From Cucumis sativus (lineage: Eukaryota; Streptophyta; Magnoliopsida; Cucurbitales; Cucurbitaceae), in contig NC_026660.2 in the NCBI RefSeq assembly GCF_000004075.3, forward strand, positions 15,395,837-15,459,836: 64,000 nt of DNA, written 5' to 3'. A model generated the notes under the pieces. That model was not told where the DNA came from, did not search any database, and saw nothing but the letters and a program-made list of their open reading frames with translations. Both the position numbers and the translations under genes were made by a program. Each line of letters starts with the position of its first letter. The first letter of the stretch is position 1. Below are positions 25,831 through 39,615 of this stretch, piece after piece.

Positions 25831-28800
25831 TTTATTATTACTACTGCTCTACAAAAATTATTGTAAATAATAAAATTGTTGAAAATATTTATAAAGTATA
25901 AAACTATTAGAACCAATCAGCATTCTTTGATTTATATATATATATAAATAATGTTTTGATGTTTTAATTTATCCATAATTTGTTCATTCTCATCCGAAAA
26001 ATTTCTCTCAGGATAGGGTTGGTGGGCCCTTATTTACAACTAATAGGCCCTGGCCCACTTCACTTTCAAAGCCCATTTCTCTACCTCTAACTTCCCTTCT
26101 TCATTCGACGTATAAAGATCTAAACTAACAGATGGTTGATTTCTTTTTGGGTTCAAATTCGATATATATTAATTTTCACAATTTTTTTTTTTTTTGTTTA
26201 AAACAAGTTGAAGTAAAATGGAATCAAATATGTTTATTCAAAGGTGGATTGATAGATAAAACATCAGTTACCATGTCAAAATATTAACGGTTTAATACTC
26301 TAATTTACTGAAAACTATTATCGCTTTCAAATTGAAAATGGTAAATAATTTAGAGGTTTAAAAAACAAATTGAAAGTTCTCAAAATTTAATTTTGTTGTC
26401 ATTGTCATCCGTTTTTTTGGCATACTTGACTCTTTGATGACCACAAGTTGAAATTAATTAGTTATGGACAAAAGAATATGGAAAACTTAGCATACCATAC
26501 CTTTCTTAAAAACAATATATGGGTATGTGGAGTCGAAAACGAAACTTCTAATTTCGAGTTGTTTTTTTAAGTTGAAAATCACTCTATTCACACCATAATT
26601 ATTTGTCTTTGTAAGTATTGTTATACTCATGGACTCGACATCGTTTTGGAAACGATGTCGATGTGGCAATCAAATAACTCGTAATGACAATTAAAACTAT
26701 TAATTAGTTTGGTTGTAACGTTGTCTCCATAGGTCAATATCAGATAGGAAGATGCATTTCATGCCAACTTGGAAAATATATGGACCACTTATGCTATATC
26801 TATATAGCAGTGACCATACTACAAAATTTCAAATCAAATATATATTTTTGTTTAAGAAGTGTAAGAGATGATTGAATTAAAATAATACTCTTAGTCACAA
26901 GTTAACAAAACTAAAATTTTGAACACCTTTTTGTCACGATGTTAATTACATTCATTTTTCTAATCAAATTTGTTCGATTCAAATTATTTTGTTTGTCCTA
27001 TTACTACGTGATAGTCAAACAAGCTCTCGTCATCAACATGACTGTATCTATATTACAAACAATCGTACATGATAATGAAAATCATAGACGAAACTCTACG
27101 TCTATTTATTTCAAATTTTTATAACACTTACAAAAAAATTGATTATTACATAAACAAAAATATATAGTACACACCCAATACATTTCACATATCGTGATAT
27201 CATCGTAGTAGTGCCAAAATCAAATTTTCTTATCATAACAACCAAATAATATATGCAAGTAGTTCTTGACCTAAAGTATTGTCATTATTAATATTATTAT
27301 TATTGAGATAAGACCTAAAATAAGCTATATTCAATAATTGTAGAAGTTTTTTTTTCTCTTTTTTCTTTTAATATAAAATTCTAGGAGAATATCTCCAAAC
27401 CCTTATTATCTCTTTCTATCTCTCTATATATATATAAACAGTAAATATAAGTAGGTATGGGTAGCCATTAACATCTAGTTTTTATTTATTTAGTTAATTA
27501 AAATTTCCGAGTATAATATCGAGGAACTCTAACCTCTCGATTAAAAGGTGGTACATTTTTAACCAATTAAATTAGATTTAAATGATGGTATAAATTACCT
27601 AATTTGCTTAGCTAATACGCCGTTTGAAAATAAAAAAGTCTAAAATATTTAACATCTTAAATAGTTGATTGGAGTGTCTTAAATTCATAGTTATACCTTA
27701 TGTTTACACAAAATTTGTCTATATAGTAAAAAATGGAGTTTGGGTTTGATTGTTTGTCTTAATAAACATAAATGGTTTGGTACAACAACCAATCATTTCA
27801 TATTCGATATGATTTTTTTAGGTTATAAACCTTAACTTTATATTTAATCATTTTTAGACTTATCTAAAGGAAGAAAGAGATAATTTGTTTTTCCCTTAAA
27901 AAAATTGTACATGTATGACTTTCCTTATTACTAATAATGATACAAAACTTTAATTGCAATGAATCACGTACTTTCACTATATATGTTTTAGGTATAAGAG
28001 ATCCTTCAACTTTAAAAATTCAAACTGAACAAACGAAAGATAACTAAAAAGAAAATACATCAATCAAAATATGTGAATCGCATAGTTTCTAGATTTTAGT
28101 TTCAAAAAAATTATCCTAATTAATTTTAAGACGACGTAGAAATTCAGTATTCAAGTACTTGATTTGAAAATTTTAAAATATTACCACACAAAGTATAAAA
28201 AATTATACTATTATAAGCTTAACATTCAAAAATTAAAAACAAAATCCAAAATTTTAGTATTTTTTTTTAACTTAAACGCGAGCTAGTAATGTCGCTTAAT
28301 TTAGTTAATCTCATTTAAGATATTTTATTTTTGTTTACAAATGTAAGATTATGTTGGTTTGCATCTATGGTGATGATCACATTGAATATGTTTATATGGT
28401 GAATTAAAAGTATATTGAAAAGTTGTGATGAATAATATTGATATGGAAATGAATCGATTATTTGTGTTTATTAAAGGAGTTGTTGGTAGGAAAAGGGAAA
28501 AGTGGGTGTCGTATGACATTTTGTTTGCCTTAAATTAATTAAAATATATACAATTATTATTGACGATGCAAATTTTTGTTCGTCAAATAAATAGCTCGAG
28601 TGGAGTGCACAACAGAAGACTAATTTATCACATGTTTGAGAGTGATTTTGTTGACAACTTATATTTAAGATTAAATTAATGTAATATTTAATTTTATACC
28701 TTATTTTTCATAGTATTAAATTTATTATTTTTATAATTTTTAAAATAAATACATTTAGAAGTAATTTTGATGATAGAAAAATGATATTTAAAAGTGTAAA

Positions 28801-31424
28801 ATCAAATACTCTACATTTGACTCACAACTTATCACTAACATAATTTTAACAATTTTAAAATATAATATTCTCAAATATTGAAGTAATTTTAACAACAGAA
28901 AAATCTATACAAAAACAAAACCAAATTATACCGTCTAACATCTCCAGATTGAATGATGAAATTTCGACTATTCGAAAACACAATAAGACGTCAACCAATT
29001 TGAAAAATTAGAATGCTACGTGAATGCGAGACACGATAAGATCTATGCTTAACCAGTATGTGAGCGACAATGTTCCGATCTTGACAGATAAATCGAAATT
29101 GAAAACCGTGAGGTAACAACATATAACAAATCTCGAATCTCAATAACCGGATTCTATATTTACAATGTTAAAGAAAGGATTTTAACGGTGTAAGTATTAT
29201 TTATGTGAGCACATAGTGTTGTGATAAGTAGTTTCATAAGTTAGTCGTTTAGTGAAGATTGGAATCAGAAGATCACGAGAAGGCTTTTAAAATTGTCATT
29301 CACTTTTCAAAGGTTCAAAATTCAAACCCCTAAAAATGCCTCTTCTGACTTCCTTCCTTCATAGGTCGCCTACTCTCACATGATTTTACAACTCCACTAA
29401 TCTCTCTTTCTCTTTCGTCCCTTCTGTTTTTGTTTCTTTTGTTTCATTCTACCCCTTTTACTTTTATATATTTAATTTTAGGTCCTTATAAATTAATAAA
29501 CAAATTTAATAGAGGTAATATCAATCCCATTTCAATTCATCATTTCATTCTAAGTCCTTTTTATATTCTAGTTACAAACTAGCTATTTGATTTTTTAAAA
29601 TTCGAGTTTGTTTCGTAATAATTTCTTTTAAAGAAACGCAATTAAATAATAGGTAAACATTAAAAAGAAATATATAGTTTTAAACAAGCTTGTTGTTAGG
29701 GAATTGCTCTAGACCCCATATAAGCCAACATTGTGTTTTACGTTTCAACCACATTAATAAAAATTCAAAAACAAATCATTAAAAGTTGGGATTCTTTTTC
29801 GTTTCCATAAAATAATGAATGAAAAAAAAGAAAAAGAAAATTTATAACAAAAAATAATAATAATAATTCAACAAAATATCTATCTATAAATTATTCAATG
29901 TTAGTATAGGCTATAAAGTGATCGCGAGGGGCGGCAGCTTCCTTTCTCCACACACTTTTCATTTTTTCTTTTTAAATTTAAACTTTTGGAGAATGGCTAT
30001 CAATAGCAAAATATTAAAATTAATTTATAGAATATAGAATAAGAAAAAAATCTAGTAAGTATGATGAAATTTACTATTTTTTATTTTTTATGAATGTTTT
30101 TTTTTTTTAATTATTCTTTATTTTTGCTTTATCATTTTTCTAAGGGAAATAAAAGAAAATGAAAAGAAGTAATCAACATATTCGATTTCCTTCGTGGCCT
30201 TACTTTTCACCATTCTACCGAACTTTCCATTAATTTTGTAATATCTAAAATTTATTTTAGTGTTCAACTTTGCACCACAAAAGTCTTTACAATCAATTAT
30301 TTACAAGTTAATTATTAAAAAATAAACAAAAACAATCGAAAAAAGATAAACTAACAAGTGAAAAAATATATTTTGGATTTTCTCAATTTTGAGTCTAGTT
30401 TTTAGATTGTTACACAATTAGTCATTCAAGTTTGAATTAGATTTGAATCCTAATTATTTAGTGATGAATCTTGAGTGAGTACTTTAGTAAAAAAACATAT
30501 TTGTAATTAATATAACCACTTTTGAATACATAACAACCAAAATAATTTATCTTAAAGAAAAACCAAAATAATTTGTTATTGAAAAGGCATAAGTCTATTA
30601 CAACATATTTAATGCACCATTTAAATTAAGAGCTAAGGCAATGTTTTGATAATGATTTTGCTTTTTATTTTTAGTTCTAAAAGGCTGTGCTTCTTTCCTC
30701 ACAAAAAAAATTAATTATAATTTTCATATTTTTCTAAAATAGAAATAGCGTTTGAATGTATAATCAAAATTTTAAAAAATAAATAATATCGTGTTAATTA
30801 TTACTAAATTATATTATAGTGGATAAAATAAAATTAATTTCAATTTAGATGCGAAAAAAAAAAAACAATTTATTTGTTCCTCCTCGCTTCCTTTTCCTTT
30901 TTTAATTGCTTAGTTTTATATCTAATCCTCCTTTTTAGTAACTATACTCATAGTGAGTAGTGTACCCCACTTTGGAGATGCGTCCACAATTTGCTCACTC
31001 TCACTCTCAATCCCATCTTATACAATAGTATGATTATCATTTCACTAAATAAATCCAAATTAATTTCTGATATCAACGTATTGGTATGTGTCCAAGTGTA
31101 AAATGTTTAATTTCTTAAATAAATCTATGGAGGTTTTAACATTTTATTTATATTTTTATCAACATTTCTATCAAACTCAGACAATGGACAATATCACACT
31201 TCAAAACTAAAACGAAACAAAAACCTTTAATTAGTCATCGTATTATAATCCTTTTATACGAAGTTGGTTAATAAAATGTCATATTAAAAAAAACTAATTG
31301 CATACATTGGTCATGAAAAAGAAAGAAAGAAAAAATCCCAAATATGTTCATGAGAAACGTCGACGTGGAAACCCAATCGTGAAAGCGAAAAGAAAAAATC
31401 ATCCCAACAACGCACACTTTCCCC

Positions 31425-31432
31425 TATAAAAA
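31425..31432 (+). promoter_or_regulatory. TATA box of the beta-xylosidase gene
   Basis: TATAAAAA lies 73 bp before the ATG at 31505 and is followed by a CT-rich leader, a standard plant core promoter. Upstream at about 31357-31370 is an ACGT-core word (GTCGACGTGG), a possible bZIP or ABRE-like site. Confidence 0.7.
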
Positions 31433-31504
31433 CCCATTTCCTTCATCGCTTACGCTATTAAACCCACTCACTTAGTCATTGTTTATCTTCTTCCAATTAT
31501 TGTA

Positions 31505-34500
31505 ATGGCAAATGGGTATTCGGCGGTGGCGATGGTGGTGGTGATAGTAGCGGCGGCGGTGGCGTTGGGGGTACCGGCGGCGGAGGGGGCGGCGGCGTTT
31601 GCATGCGACAAGAGGAATGTGGGGACGAGAAATATGGGGTTCTGTCAGGAGTCGTTGGGGATTGAAGAGAGAGTTAAGGATTTGATTGGGAGATTAACGT
31701 TAGGTGAAAAGATTAGGCTTTTAGTAAACAATGCTATAGCGGTGCCGCGGCTGGGGATTAGAGGATATGAGTGGTGGTCGGAAGCTCTCCATGGAGTTTC
31801 TAATGTAGGCCCCGGGACTAAGTTTGGTGGGACCTTCCCTGGAGCCACTAGCTTTCCTCAAGTCATCACAACCGCTGCTTCTTTCAATCAGTCGCTTTGG
31901 CTTCTAATCGGACGGGTCATAATTCTCTCTCTCTTCCTTCCCATTTTATTTTATTTATTAAAACACAATAGAACGTTCATTTACTATTTATTGGTTTGTT
32001 TTTATAATTTTTTAAAAAAGAATTGCCATGTATTTGATTTGATTTATTTTAATTTTTGTTCTTGGGAATTAATATTTGAAGTCTGTTCATGTTAATTTTG
32101 TTTTTGTTTTTTAAATCTTAAGTGGTAGTGATGGGTGACCTTCTTGCCATTTTATGATTGAAATATTGTGAGCGTAAGTTACAAACTTGAAATTGGAGCG
32201 GTAAGAAGAAAGGGAAGTAATTTGATTGATTGGTTGATTGATGTGTGTGGATATATGTATGTATGTATGAGTATGTGAAAGTACTGTTACTTATGAAAAC
32301 TATGTGATTTTTTTTTTACTTATATTTTCATATAAATAAATAATAATAACCATTATATTTCGAGAAAATTATGGTCATTCAATTTCATTCTAATCTGGGA
32401 TGAAATGAGTTTGTATTATAATTTAATCCAAAACCTATGTTTAGATCGATTATTTTAAGTTCGATTTATTATAAAATTTCATTTTATATTTTATTCTTGT
32501 TTTATTTTTTATTATTCATGTTTTTTAACATTCTTCGTATAACTACGTTTCAACTCTCTAAACAATCAATTATTAACGTATTTACTCGGTTTTATTTTAT
32601 CATTTGTGAGAAGCTAAACATTTCACCCACTACTTTTTTTTAACATTATTGTATTAAATTATACTTTCTTTTTAACATTGTTGAAGTTTGATTCTTTATG
32701 AGGGGAAAGACAATTTGCTATGACCAGAAGCCTCCAAAGAATTATAAAGAAAAAGTAAAGAAAACATTCATAAAACTATTGAAAAGTACTGATTGATCCT
32801 CATGAAAATGGAAAATTCAGTGGTCCTCCCCAGTCCTGACTGTGGAAGCAGAACAACTTGTTCATTTAATCTGTAATATATATATAAACTTTCTATATTT
32901 TTAGAAATAAAAAACATAATATTACTCAAATTTTGAAAAATTATATTGACCTCTGTCTTGCTGTCAAATTGACAGAGCATGTGTGTGCCATGTGAGGAAA
33001 ATTATATGGGGTTAAAAGTTAAATTTACTTTATCACCATGGATTAAAAACATCAAGTTGTTTTATCGAAATAAAAAAGGTTTAAATATCGGTATCAAACA
33101 CAGAAATGTAGAAATATTGATTGAAATATTATGTGTTAATAGAAATGTTAAACACAGGTGTAATCATATGTCAATAGTTCATGCATAAAATCTTAGATTA
33201 ATTTTTTTTTTTTGTTATTACGGATGAGATTGAACCTTCCATAATAAGAATTAAATGTTGTGTTAATATAAAATTTATTTTAGTGTCTATTACATTTGTG
33301 ATTTTTTAAAATAAAAAGAACTGTCTGTGACACATTAAATTGTATGCACACTTTAGGTGGATTTTCTTCAAAACCAGAAAAGGAAGAAAGATCCAATGTT
33401 CCCTTGACACAATTTCCTGTCTTAATTCAAATCATTAGGCAATCAATAGACCTTTCAACCATTCTTAAATAACCTTCAATGGCCGCCCCTGACGGCTGAA
33501 CTTATCAATAAGCCAAAAATTTATAATTCACTGTATTATTATTGTATTGATGCAAATTTCTGACCTCTTGATTAAAGAAGAGTTAAACAAACCATGTTAA
33601 GATTTACGTATTATAATTCCCAACAATGACATTGATTGCAATGTGTATTGATATGTAGGTGGTTTCAGACGAGGCAAGGGCCATGTACAACGGAGGAACA
33701 GCAGGTTTAACCTATTGGAGTCCAAACGTGAACATATTTCGAGATCCACGATGGGGGCGAGGCCAAGAAACTCCCGGCGAGGACCCGATTTTGGCTGCAA
33801 AATACGCTGCCAATTACGTCCAAGGGCTGCAGGGCAACGATGGAAAGAAAAGGCTGAAAGTGGCAGCTTGTTGCAAGCATTACACAGCCTATGATCTTGA
33901 CAATTGGAATGGCGTAGATCGGTACCATTTCAACGCTAAGGTATTTATTTTATTAATGGGCTTTCGAAATTAGAAGCCCGTGTGGTGAAAGAGATTCTAA
34001 TGGGCTGAAGCCCATTATCTGATTAAACCTTATGGGCTTTTTTTTGGGCCAGGTGAGCAAGCAAGATTTAGAGGACACTTATAATGTGCCATTCAAAGCT
34101 TGTGTGGTGGAGGGAAAAGTGGCAAGTGTAATGTGTTCTTACAATCAGGTCAATGGGAAGCCAACTTGTGCTGACCCGGATTTGCTTAAGAACACAATTC
34201 GAGGTGCTTGGGGACTAGATGGGTGAGTCACCATGGAATTATTAAGAATCATGTTTTCTAGTTCACCTATTAATTATGGAGTGAGTGATTGAAGTGTAAA
34301 AACAAAAATGTAAAAGTGAAATCATTGATTAAAGGTAAATTGAAACAGGTATATTGTATCTGACTGCGACTCTGTTGGAGTTTTGTATGATAGTCAACAT
34401 TTCACTCCTACACCGGAAGAAGCAGCTGCGTCTACAATTAAGGCCGGTGTGTACTTTTATGCTTTGATTAGTTTTGAGTTGAATCAGGGTTTAAAATAAA

Positions 34501-36390
34501 AGCATACCATAGCTCTAAACTAGCGATGATTTGCAGGTTTGGATTTGGATTGTGGACCATTCTTGGCTGTGCACACAGCAACCGCAGTGGGAAGAGGACT
34601 CCTAAAAGAAGTTGATCTCAACAATGCCTTAGCCAATCTACTTTCGGGTAATGGCAATAAATAACACTTTCACTTATAACAACAGTTTAGAAAAATGGTA
34701 AACATAGTAAAACTCGTTTACACTACACTATGGCTTTTAATATTTGAAGTCTAATTACAATATTTGCTGCTTCATTTACTCCTAGTTCAAATGAGGCTCG
34801 GAATGTTCGATGGCGAGCCCGCGGCCCAACCTTACGGCAACTTAGGCCCTAAAGACGTCTGCACTCCAGCCCACAAACACCTAGCACTGGAAGCCGCAAG
34901 ACAAGGCATTGTTCTTCTCCAAAACCGAGCCGGAGCTCTACCACTCTCCCCAACGCGGCACCGAACAGTAGCAGTAATCGGCCCAAACTCAGACGCTACC
35001 GTCACAATGATAGGAAACTACGCCGGAGTAGCGTGTGAATACACTACACCGGTTCAAGGGATCTCAAAGTACGTTAAGACCATCCACGCCAAAGGCTGTG
35101 CCAACGTCGCGTGTGTTGGGGATCAGCTGATAGGGGAGGCGGAAGCGGCGGCGCGCGTGGCAGACGCGGCAGTGGTAGTGGTGGGATTGGACCAGTCGAT
35201 TGAAGCGGAGTCTAGAGATAGAAATGGGGTGTTATTGCCTGGGAAGCAAGAAGAATTGGTAAGGAGAATTGGGTTGGCTTGTAAAGGGCCGACGGTGGTG
35301 GTCTTAATGTCGGGAGGGCCGATTGATGTGTCGTTTGCGAAAAATGATGGGAAAATTAGTGGGATTCTTTGGGTTGGGTATCCTGGTCAAGCTGGTGGTG
35401 CAGCCATTGCTGATGTTTTGTTTGGGGCTACTAATCCTGGTAATTATTTCATTTCCTCTCTACTTTTCTTAATGGTTTAGGTAAAGTTATGAGTTAATTA
35501 TAAAGTAGTTTATGAACTGTGAAATAATTGTTTGATTGGTATATGAATTTTAAGAGCTTTTGAAAAAAATTAGATATTCATAAATTTGTGAAAATTTGAA
35601 AAATGTTGAAGAGATGGATGACTTGTTAGACACAAACTAAAAATTTTGGAGACATTTGAACTTTTCTTTTCATAATAGATTAAAGCTTGAGGAATTTCTT
35701 TTTAAGAAAAACAAGATTTTGAATTGACTAACTTCAAAAGTTCTTGAAGTAAATTTGAAATTAATGGTATATTATGATATATGGATATCTTGAAATGATA
35801 CAGGAGGAAAATTGCCAATGACGTGGTACCCACAAAGCTACCTAGCAAAGGTTCCAATGACAAACATGGGCCTAAGACCCGACCCATCAACCGGCTATCC
35901 GGGTCGAACCTACCGGTTCTATAAGGGCCCGGTCGTATTCCCATTCGGGTTCGGTTTAAGCTACTCAAAGTTCTCCCAATCCTTTGCGGAAGCCCCAACA
36001 AAAATCTCACTCCCTCTCTCAAGTCTCTCCCCCAATTCCTCCGCCACAGTCAAAGTCTCTCACACCGACTGCGCCTCTGTCTCCGATCTCCCCATTATGA
36101 TCGACGTCAAGAACACCGGAACCGTCGACGGATCTCACACAATTCTCGTCTTCTCAACTGTTCCGAACCAGACCTGGTCGCCGGAAAAGCACTTGATAGG
36201 ATTCGAAAAGGTTCATCTCATTGCCGGATCGCAGAAGCGAGTTCGAATCGGAATCCATGTTTGCGATCATCTCAGCCGAGTTGATGAATTTGGAACTCGA
36301 AGAATTCCGATGGGTGAGCATAAACTACATATTGGTGATCTCACGCATTCGATTTCACTTCAAGCTGATTTACAGGATATTAAATTCTGA
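31505..36390 (+). CDS. BXL: Secreted GH3 beta-D-xylosidase / alpha-L-arabinofuranosidase (BXL type)
   Basis: Seven exons (31505-31915, 33659-33940, 34053-34222, 34349-34446, 34537-34647, 34786-35439, 35804-36390) close in phase to give 770 aa, the family length. BXL enzymes act in the cell wall, removing xylose or arabinose from xylan and pectic arabinan. Residues 1-28 form an Ala/Val-rich signal peptide followed by FACDKRN. GH3 N-terminal domain motifs: [50 protein letters not shown] and [11 protein letters not shown], in which D293 matches the family nucleophile. The C-terminal GH3 domain has [43 protein letters not shown] and PMTWYPQ. A fibronectin-III-like tail ends [13 protein letters not shown]. 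Intron 1 is long (1743 bp) and without features. A decayed copy of exon 7 lies at 58464-59110. Which BXL paralogue this is cannot be settled from the sequence alone. Confidence 0.96.
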
Positions 36391-36720
36391 TTGATTGTGA
36401 ACACTGTCGTTAATGTTGATGGTGTTTTTGCCATAATTTATGTTAAAATTACATAGAAGTAATTAAAAAGGTGAATTGATTGTAAATATTAAAAAAAAAG
36501 AATCAAATAGGTTGAAAAAGAAAATTGGAAGTAATTGTGATTATAAGATGTTTGGTATTGAAAAGTACGATTGTGCCTCAAACGCAGCAAATTTGCCGGG
36601 GGCTCTTTATGTAGTTTTTTTTAATTTTTTTATTGTAATTTCATCTTTTCAATGAAGTCATGGTTGGCTCTTATGTTACACTTACGGTTTCTCTACTTTA
36701 TTATTTTTTTTATATATATA
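36391..36720 (+). other. BXL 3' UTR and flank
   Basis: Non-coding AT-rich sequence after the stop codon. About 36440-36680 is also present, with few changes, in the pseudogene copy at 58880-59110. This shows that the duplicated segment included 3' flanking DNA. Confidence 0.6.
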
Positions 36721-36734
36721 TATTTTAAAAATAT

Positions 36735-36830
36735 TGTAATAAGTGTTGTGTATTGATTCGAACCCGAGACCTATTATCCATAAGAACATAGGTGTGCCAG
36801 TTGAGCTAAGTTCATGTTGACGATCATGTT
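36735..36830 (-). repeat. tRNA-like SINE remnant with A and B boxes
   Basis: On the minus strand, TAGCTCAACTGG (36808-36797) fits the pol III A box and GGTTCGAATC (36764-36755) the B box, 32 bp apart as in tRNAs. The T stem after the B box does not pair (CTCGG against AATAC), so this is not a functional tRNA gene. An AT-rich tail follows. Confidence 0.5.
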
Positions 36831-36871
36831 ATTTTTAGCTTTTATCTAAAAAAAATAATATTGTATTATGG

Positions 36872-36893
36872 ATATATATATATATATATATAT
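36872..36893. repeat. (AT)n microsatellite
   Basis: About 11 AT units between the SINE-like remnant and the CAAGAAA-word block. Confidence 0.85.
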
Positions 36894-37079
36894 AATAATT
36901 GGAAAAAAATAGTAAAGTTTTAAAAATATTATTGATGAATATCGTGGTTTTTAAGTTTATTAACGAGGGTTCGAATTTTATGCTTAGTACAAAATAGTTT
37001 GTCAATCAAAATATCATTTTTTTTATACGTTTTGTGATCTTATCTTAAACTCAAAATTATAATTTATTTTTCTTAATAA

Positions 37080-37610
37080 ACAATGTCCATCAAGATATCA
37101 TTTTTCTTGATGGAGGGTTTATGTTTTTTTTTTTTTTGTTGTCTTTGTACATCAAGAAACCTTAGCCCCATCAAGAAAATTTTAAACCCGTCAATAAATC
37201 TAAAACAAATGCATTGATTTTTTTTCGATGATGGCCATTGCAAATCAAGAAAATTCATTCCTTGATGAGGCTCGTCCATAAAAAAAACCTATATAACTTG
37301 ATCGACATTGTTAGTCAACTTATATATTATCCTTCATGTTTATTGTTCAACAAGAAATAGTTTTCTTGACGTTTGTGAACCATCAACAAAACTAATGGAA
37401 CTTTTCCCATCAACGAAATAAAAAATCTATTTTTTAAAAATGTTTTTTAGTATTTTCTTCAACAAAATAAGGAGACTTTTCTTGACGTACATGATCGTTA
37501 AGATAAATATTGTATCAAGAAAAATATTTTCTTGAATGGTTTTTTGCCATGACCATCAAGAGATCAAAATTTGTGTGCGTCAAGAAATATCAAATTTGTA
37601 GTACTATTAT
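37080..37610. mobile_element. Block of CATCAAGAAA/TTTCTTGATG words, probable subterminal repeats of a DNA transposon
   Basis: Within about 530 bp the core word TCAAGAAA or its complement TTTCTTGA, or close variants, recurs roughly 14 times in both orientations (for example near 37089, 37105, 37151, 37169, 37245, 37366, 37480, 37513, 37530, 37554, 37581). Dense short subterminal repeats of mixed orientation next to a terminus are typical of CACTA and some hAT elements. The block ends at TTTGTAGTACTA (37596-37607), whose complement TACTACAAA resembles a CACTA terminus. No second terminus and no transposase were found, so this is a fragment or non-autonomous element. Confidence 0.4.
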
Positions 37611-37620
37611 TTGATGGGTT

Positions 37621-39400
37621 CTGATGCCTGGGTATTACAAATGCTTGTGTTTGGAGGCATAAATTGGAAATATATATATATATTTTATATCTGTGTTTGG
37701 GGTGTTGATTTTGAATTTATCGATTTAGTTAATTTGTTTGGTTTTTTTATTAATTATACGTCCTAAATTTATTTTGTATCAAAATTTCAATTGATTATAT
37801 ATATATATATACATATTGTACATCTAATTCAATTTACTGACTCTATTGATTTTAATGAAAATAATGGTAAAAAAGATAAATGTTAATATTAGATAATAAT
37901 AATTTTGATTACAGTTACATTAACATAAATGGTCTAAGTATAAATATTACAAACTATTCACAAAATATAACAAACCATTTAATTGGATTAAGTTTACGAA
38001 AGTTATAGCTAAGCGACATTAAAAATAATCTAATAGGTTTCAAAATAAACATAACAAAAAAGGTCATGCAAAAATGAAAGTTATAGTTTTGTCTTTTTAT
38101 GACACACATGCGACGTATTTTAATCAACTTTTATCAAAAGAGGTCTAAATAAAAATGAGTATTTTTTTTTTCAAAAAATGTTTTTTCTTAAGTAAATTCA
38201 AATAAATATTTAAGTCTTCTAATTAAATTGACTAACAAAATAGATGAAAAATGTTATTAAACTAAAAACAAACAATGATATATAATTACAATTTTTACTA
38301 TGTTACCGATATATTAATATTTGATTTATACTCGAGATCAAATTATATAGGCCATTAATTTTCACCTTGAAAAAATATAACAAAATAAACAAAATCTCCT
38401 AAGGAAATATTAAGTTTAAATAAAGAATAGAAAAGAGATAATTATAAAATGATCTAATAATAATATTTATAAAAAAAAACTCCAAAAGAAAATAAAATAA
38501 AAAATAAAAAATGTGTATTTTAAAAAATATTATTGTGATTAAATCAAATGCATGTATGGAATGACTCAGATAAAAAAGTTTTCAAAAATTCATTTTTATT
38601 AATTTTTCAAGGTTTATAGCAGTAGCAAAAATGGTGGTCGAAAGTTCGTCGACTGAGTTTGTCATAAATCACACCTAGTGGTTGACCTACAATGGCGCTA
38701 GGGTGGTGTTTGGGGTTGGTCGATGAATTTTCTAAATTGAATTAGAAAAAAACGTAATTCATGCGCTTGAATAGTGTTTACTATTCAATCCCATGGAAAA
38801 GAGTGTAAGAAGCCTTAGTGAAGACACTTGTTGATCAATAATGAAGATGATGAACGGTCACCAATTTTAAGACGATTGGTTGGTCATCGACCATCATAGC
38901 AATCGGTCGTCAAGGGTTATGGCTATGATCACTTGTTAATAGGCATGAGATCGATAATTAACAATAACGATTGATTATCATCGATCAAGATGTTCACCCC
39001 ACGACAATAACGTCCAAAGTTATAGGTCACAAGCAATCAAGATCGATCACCGATGAATCAAGACGATGGATAATCAATGGTCAAGACAATCTAGAGCCGA
39101 CTATCAAAATCCAAAGCCGACAGTTAAAACTATCGATTGTTGTGATCGAAGATTGGTCATGATCGGTTATCATGGTTGATCGTGAGGTTGGCTAACAATT
39201 GTTGCCAACAATTATTGATAAGATGTTGAAGTGAAATTTTTTCTAAAAAATATGACATTCAATAATTATATATATAAAAAAACATATTCCAAGCCCATGA
39301 GTTTGGAATCTTAATTTCAAAAATTTTATTCCAAGCGGAGAAATATGTGTTTGACTTCAAATGTCAAACCCCACCAATTCTAAACCCACTCCTAGGGGGT
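37621..39400. repeat. Tandem segmental duplication, copy 1
   Basis: Aligns along its length with 39401-43220 once the solo LTR and MITE in that copy are removed. Shared landmarks: GTGTTTGGGGTG with ATTTTGAATTT, CGTCCTAAATTTATTTT, CTATTCACAAAATATAACAAA, AACATAACAAAAAAGGTCATGC, GGCATGAGATCGATAATTAAC and AAGATGTTCACCCCACGACA. It has no ORF of significance. This copy keeps the empty site (AAAAA, 38021-38025) of the LTR inserted in copy 2. Confidence 0.7.
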
Positions 39401-39615
39401 GTTTGGCACACAAGTTCGTAATCAAATGCCTGAAAATCAATTGCCCGTGTATTACAAATGACTGTGTTTGGGGTGCAGGGTTTGGAAATCTGGATTTTCT
39501 TATGCTTGTGTTTGGGGTGCTAATTTTGAATTTCTCGTGTTTAGTTAATTTATTTAGTTCTTTTTATTAATTGTACGTCCTAAATTTATTTTTGCATCAA
39601 ATTTTTAATTAGTTT

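Larger units (their letters stand above)
17276..31424. other. 14-kb gene-poor AT-rich region
   Basis: No ORF here shows family motifs, splice-consistent continuation or length above what chance gives in such AT-rich DNA (longest about 106 aa, running through a TA microsatellite). It holds microsatellites, two short tandem duplications, a MITE-type repeat and tRNA-like remnants, annotated separately. Patches with GGCCCA words (about 23815-23900 and 26010-26070) look like isolated old promoter or repeat fragments without an adjoining coding frame. Confidence 0.6.

Noticed and set aside
27505..27560. Second tRNA-like remnant (minus-strand TTAATTGGTTAAAAATG and GAGGTTAGAGTTCC)
   Set aside because: Both boxes are too degenerate to separate from chance in AT-rich DNA.
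28625..28890. hAT-type MITE beginning CATGTTTGAGAGTGATTTTG
   Set aside because: Only a left end was found; the expected inverted right end AATCACTCTCAAACATG is missing.
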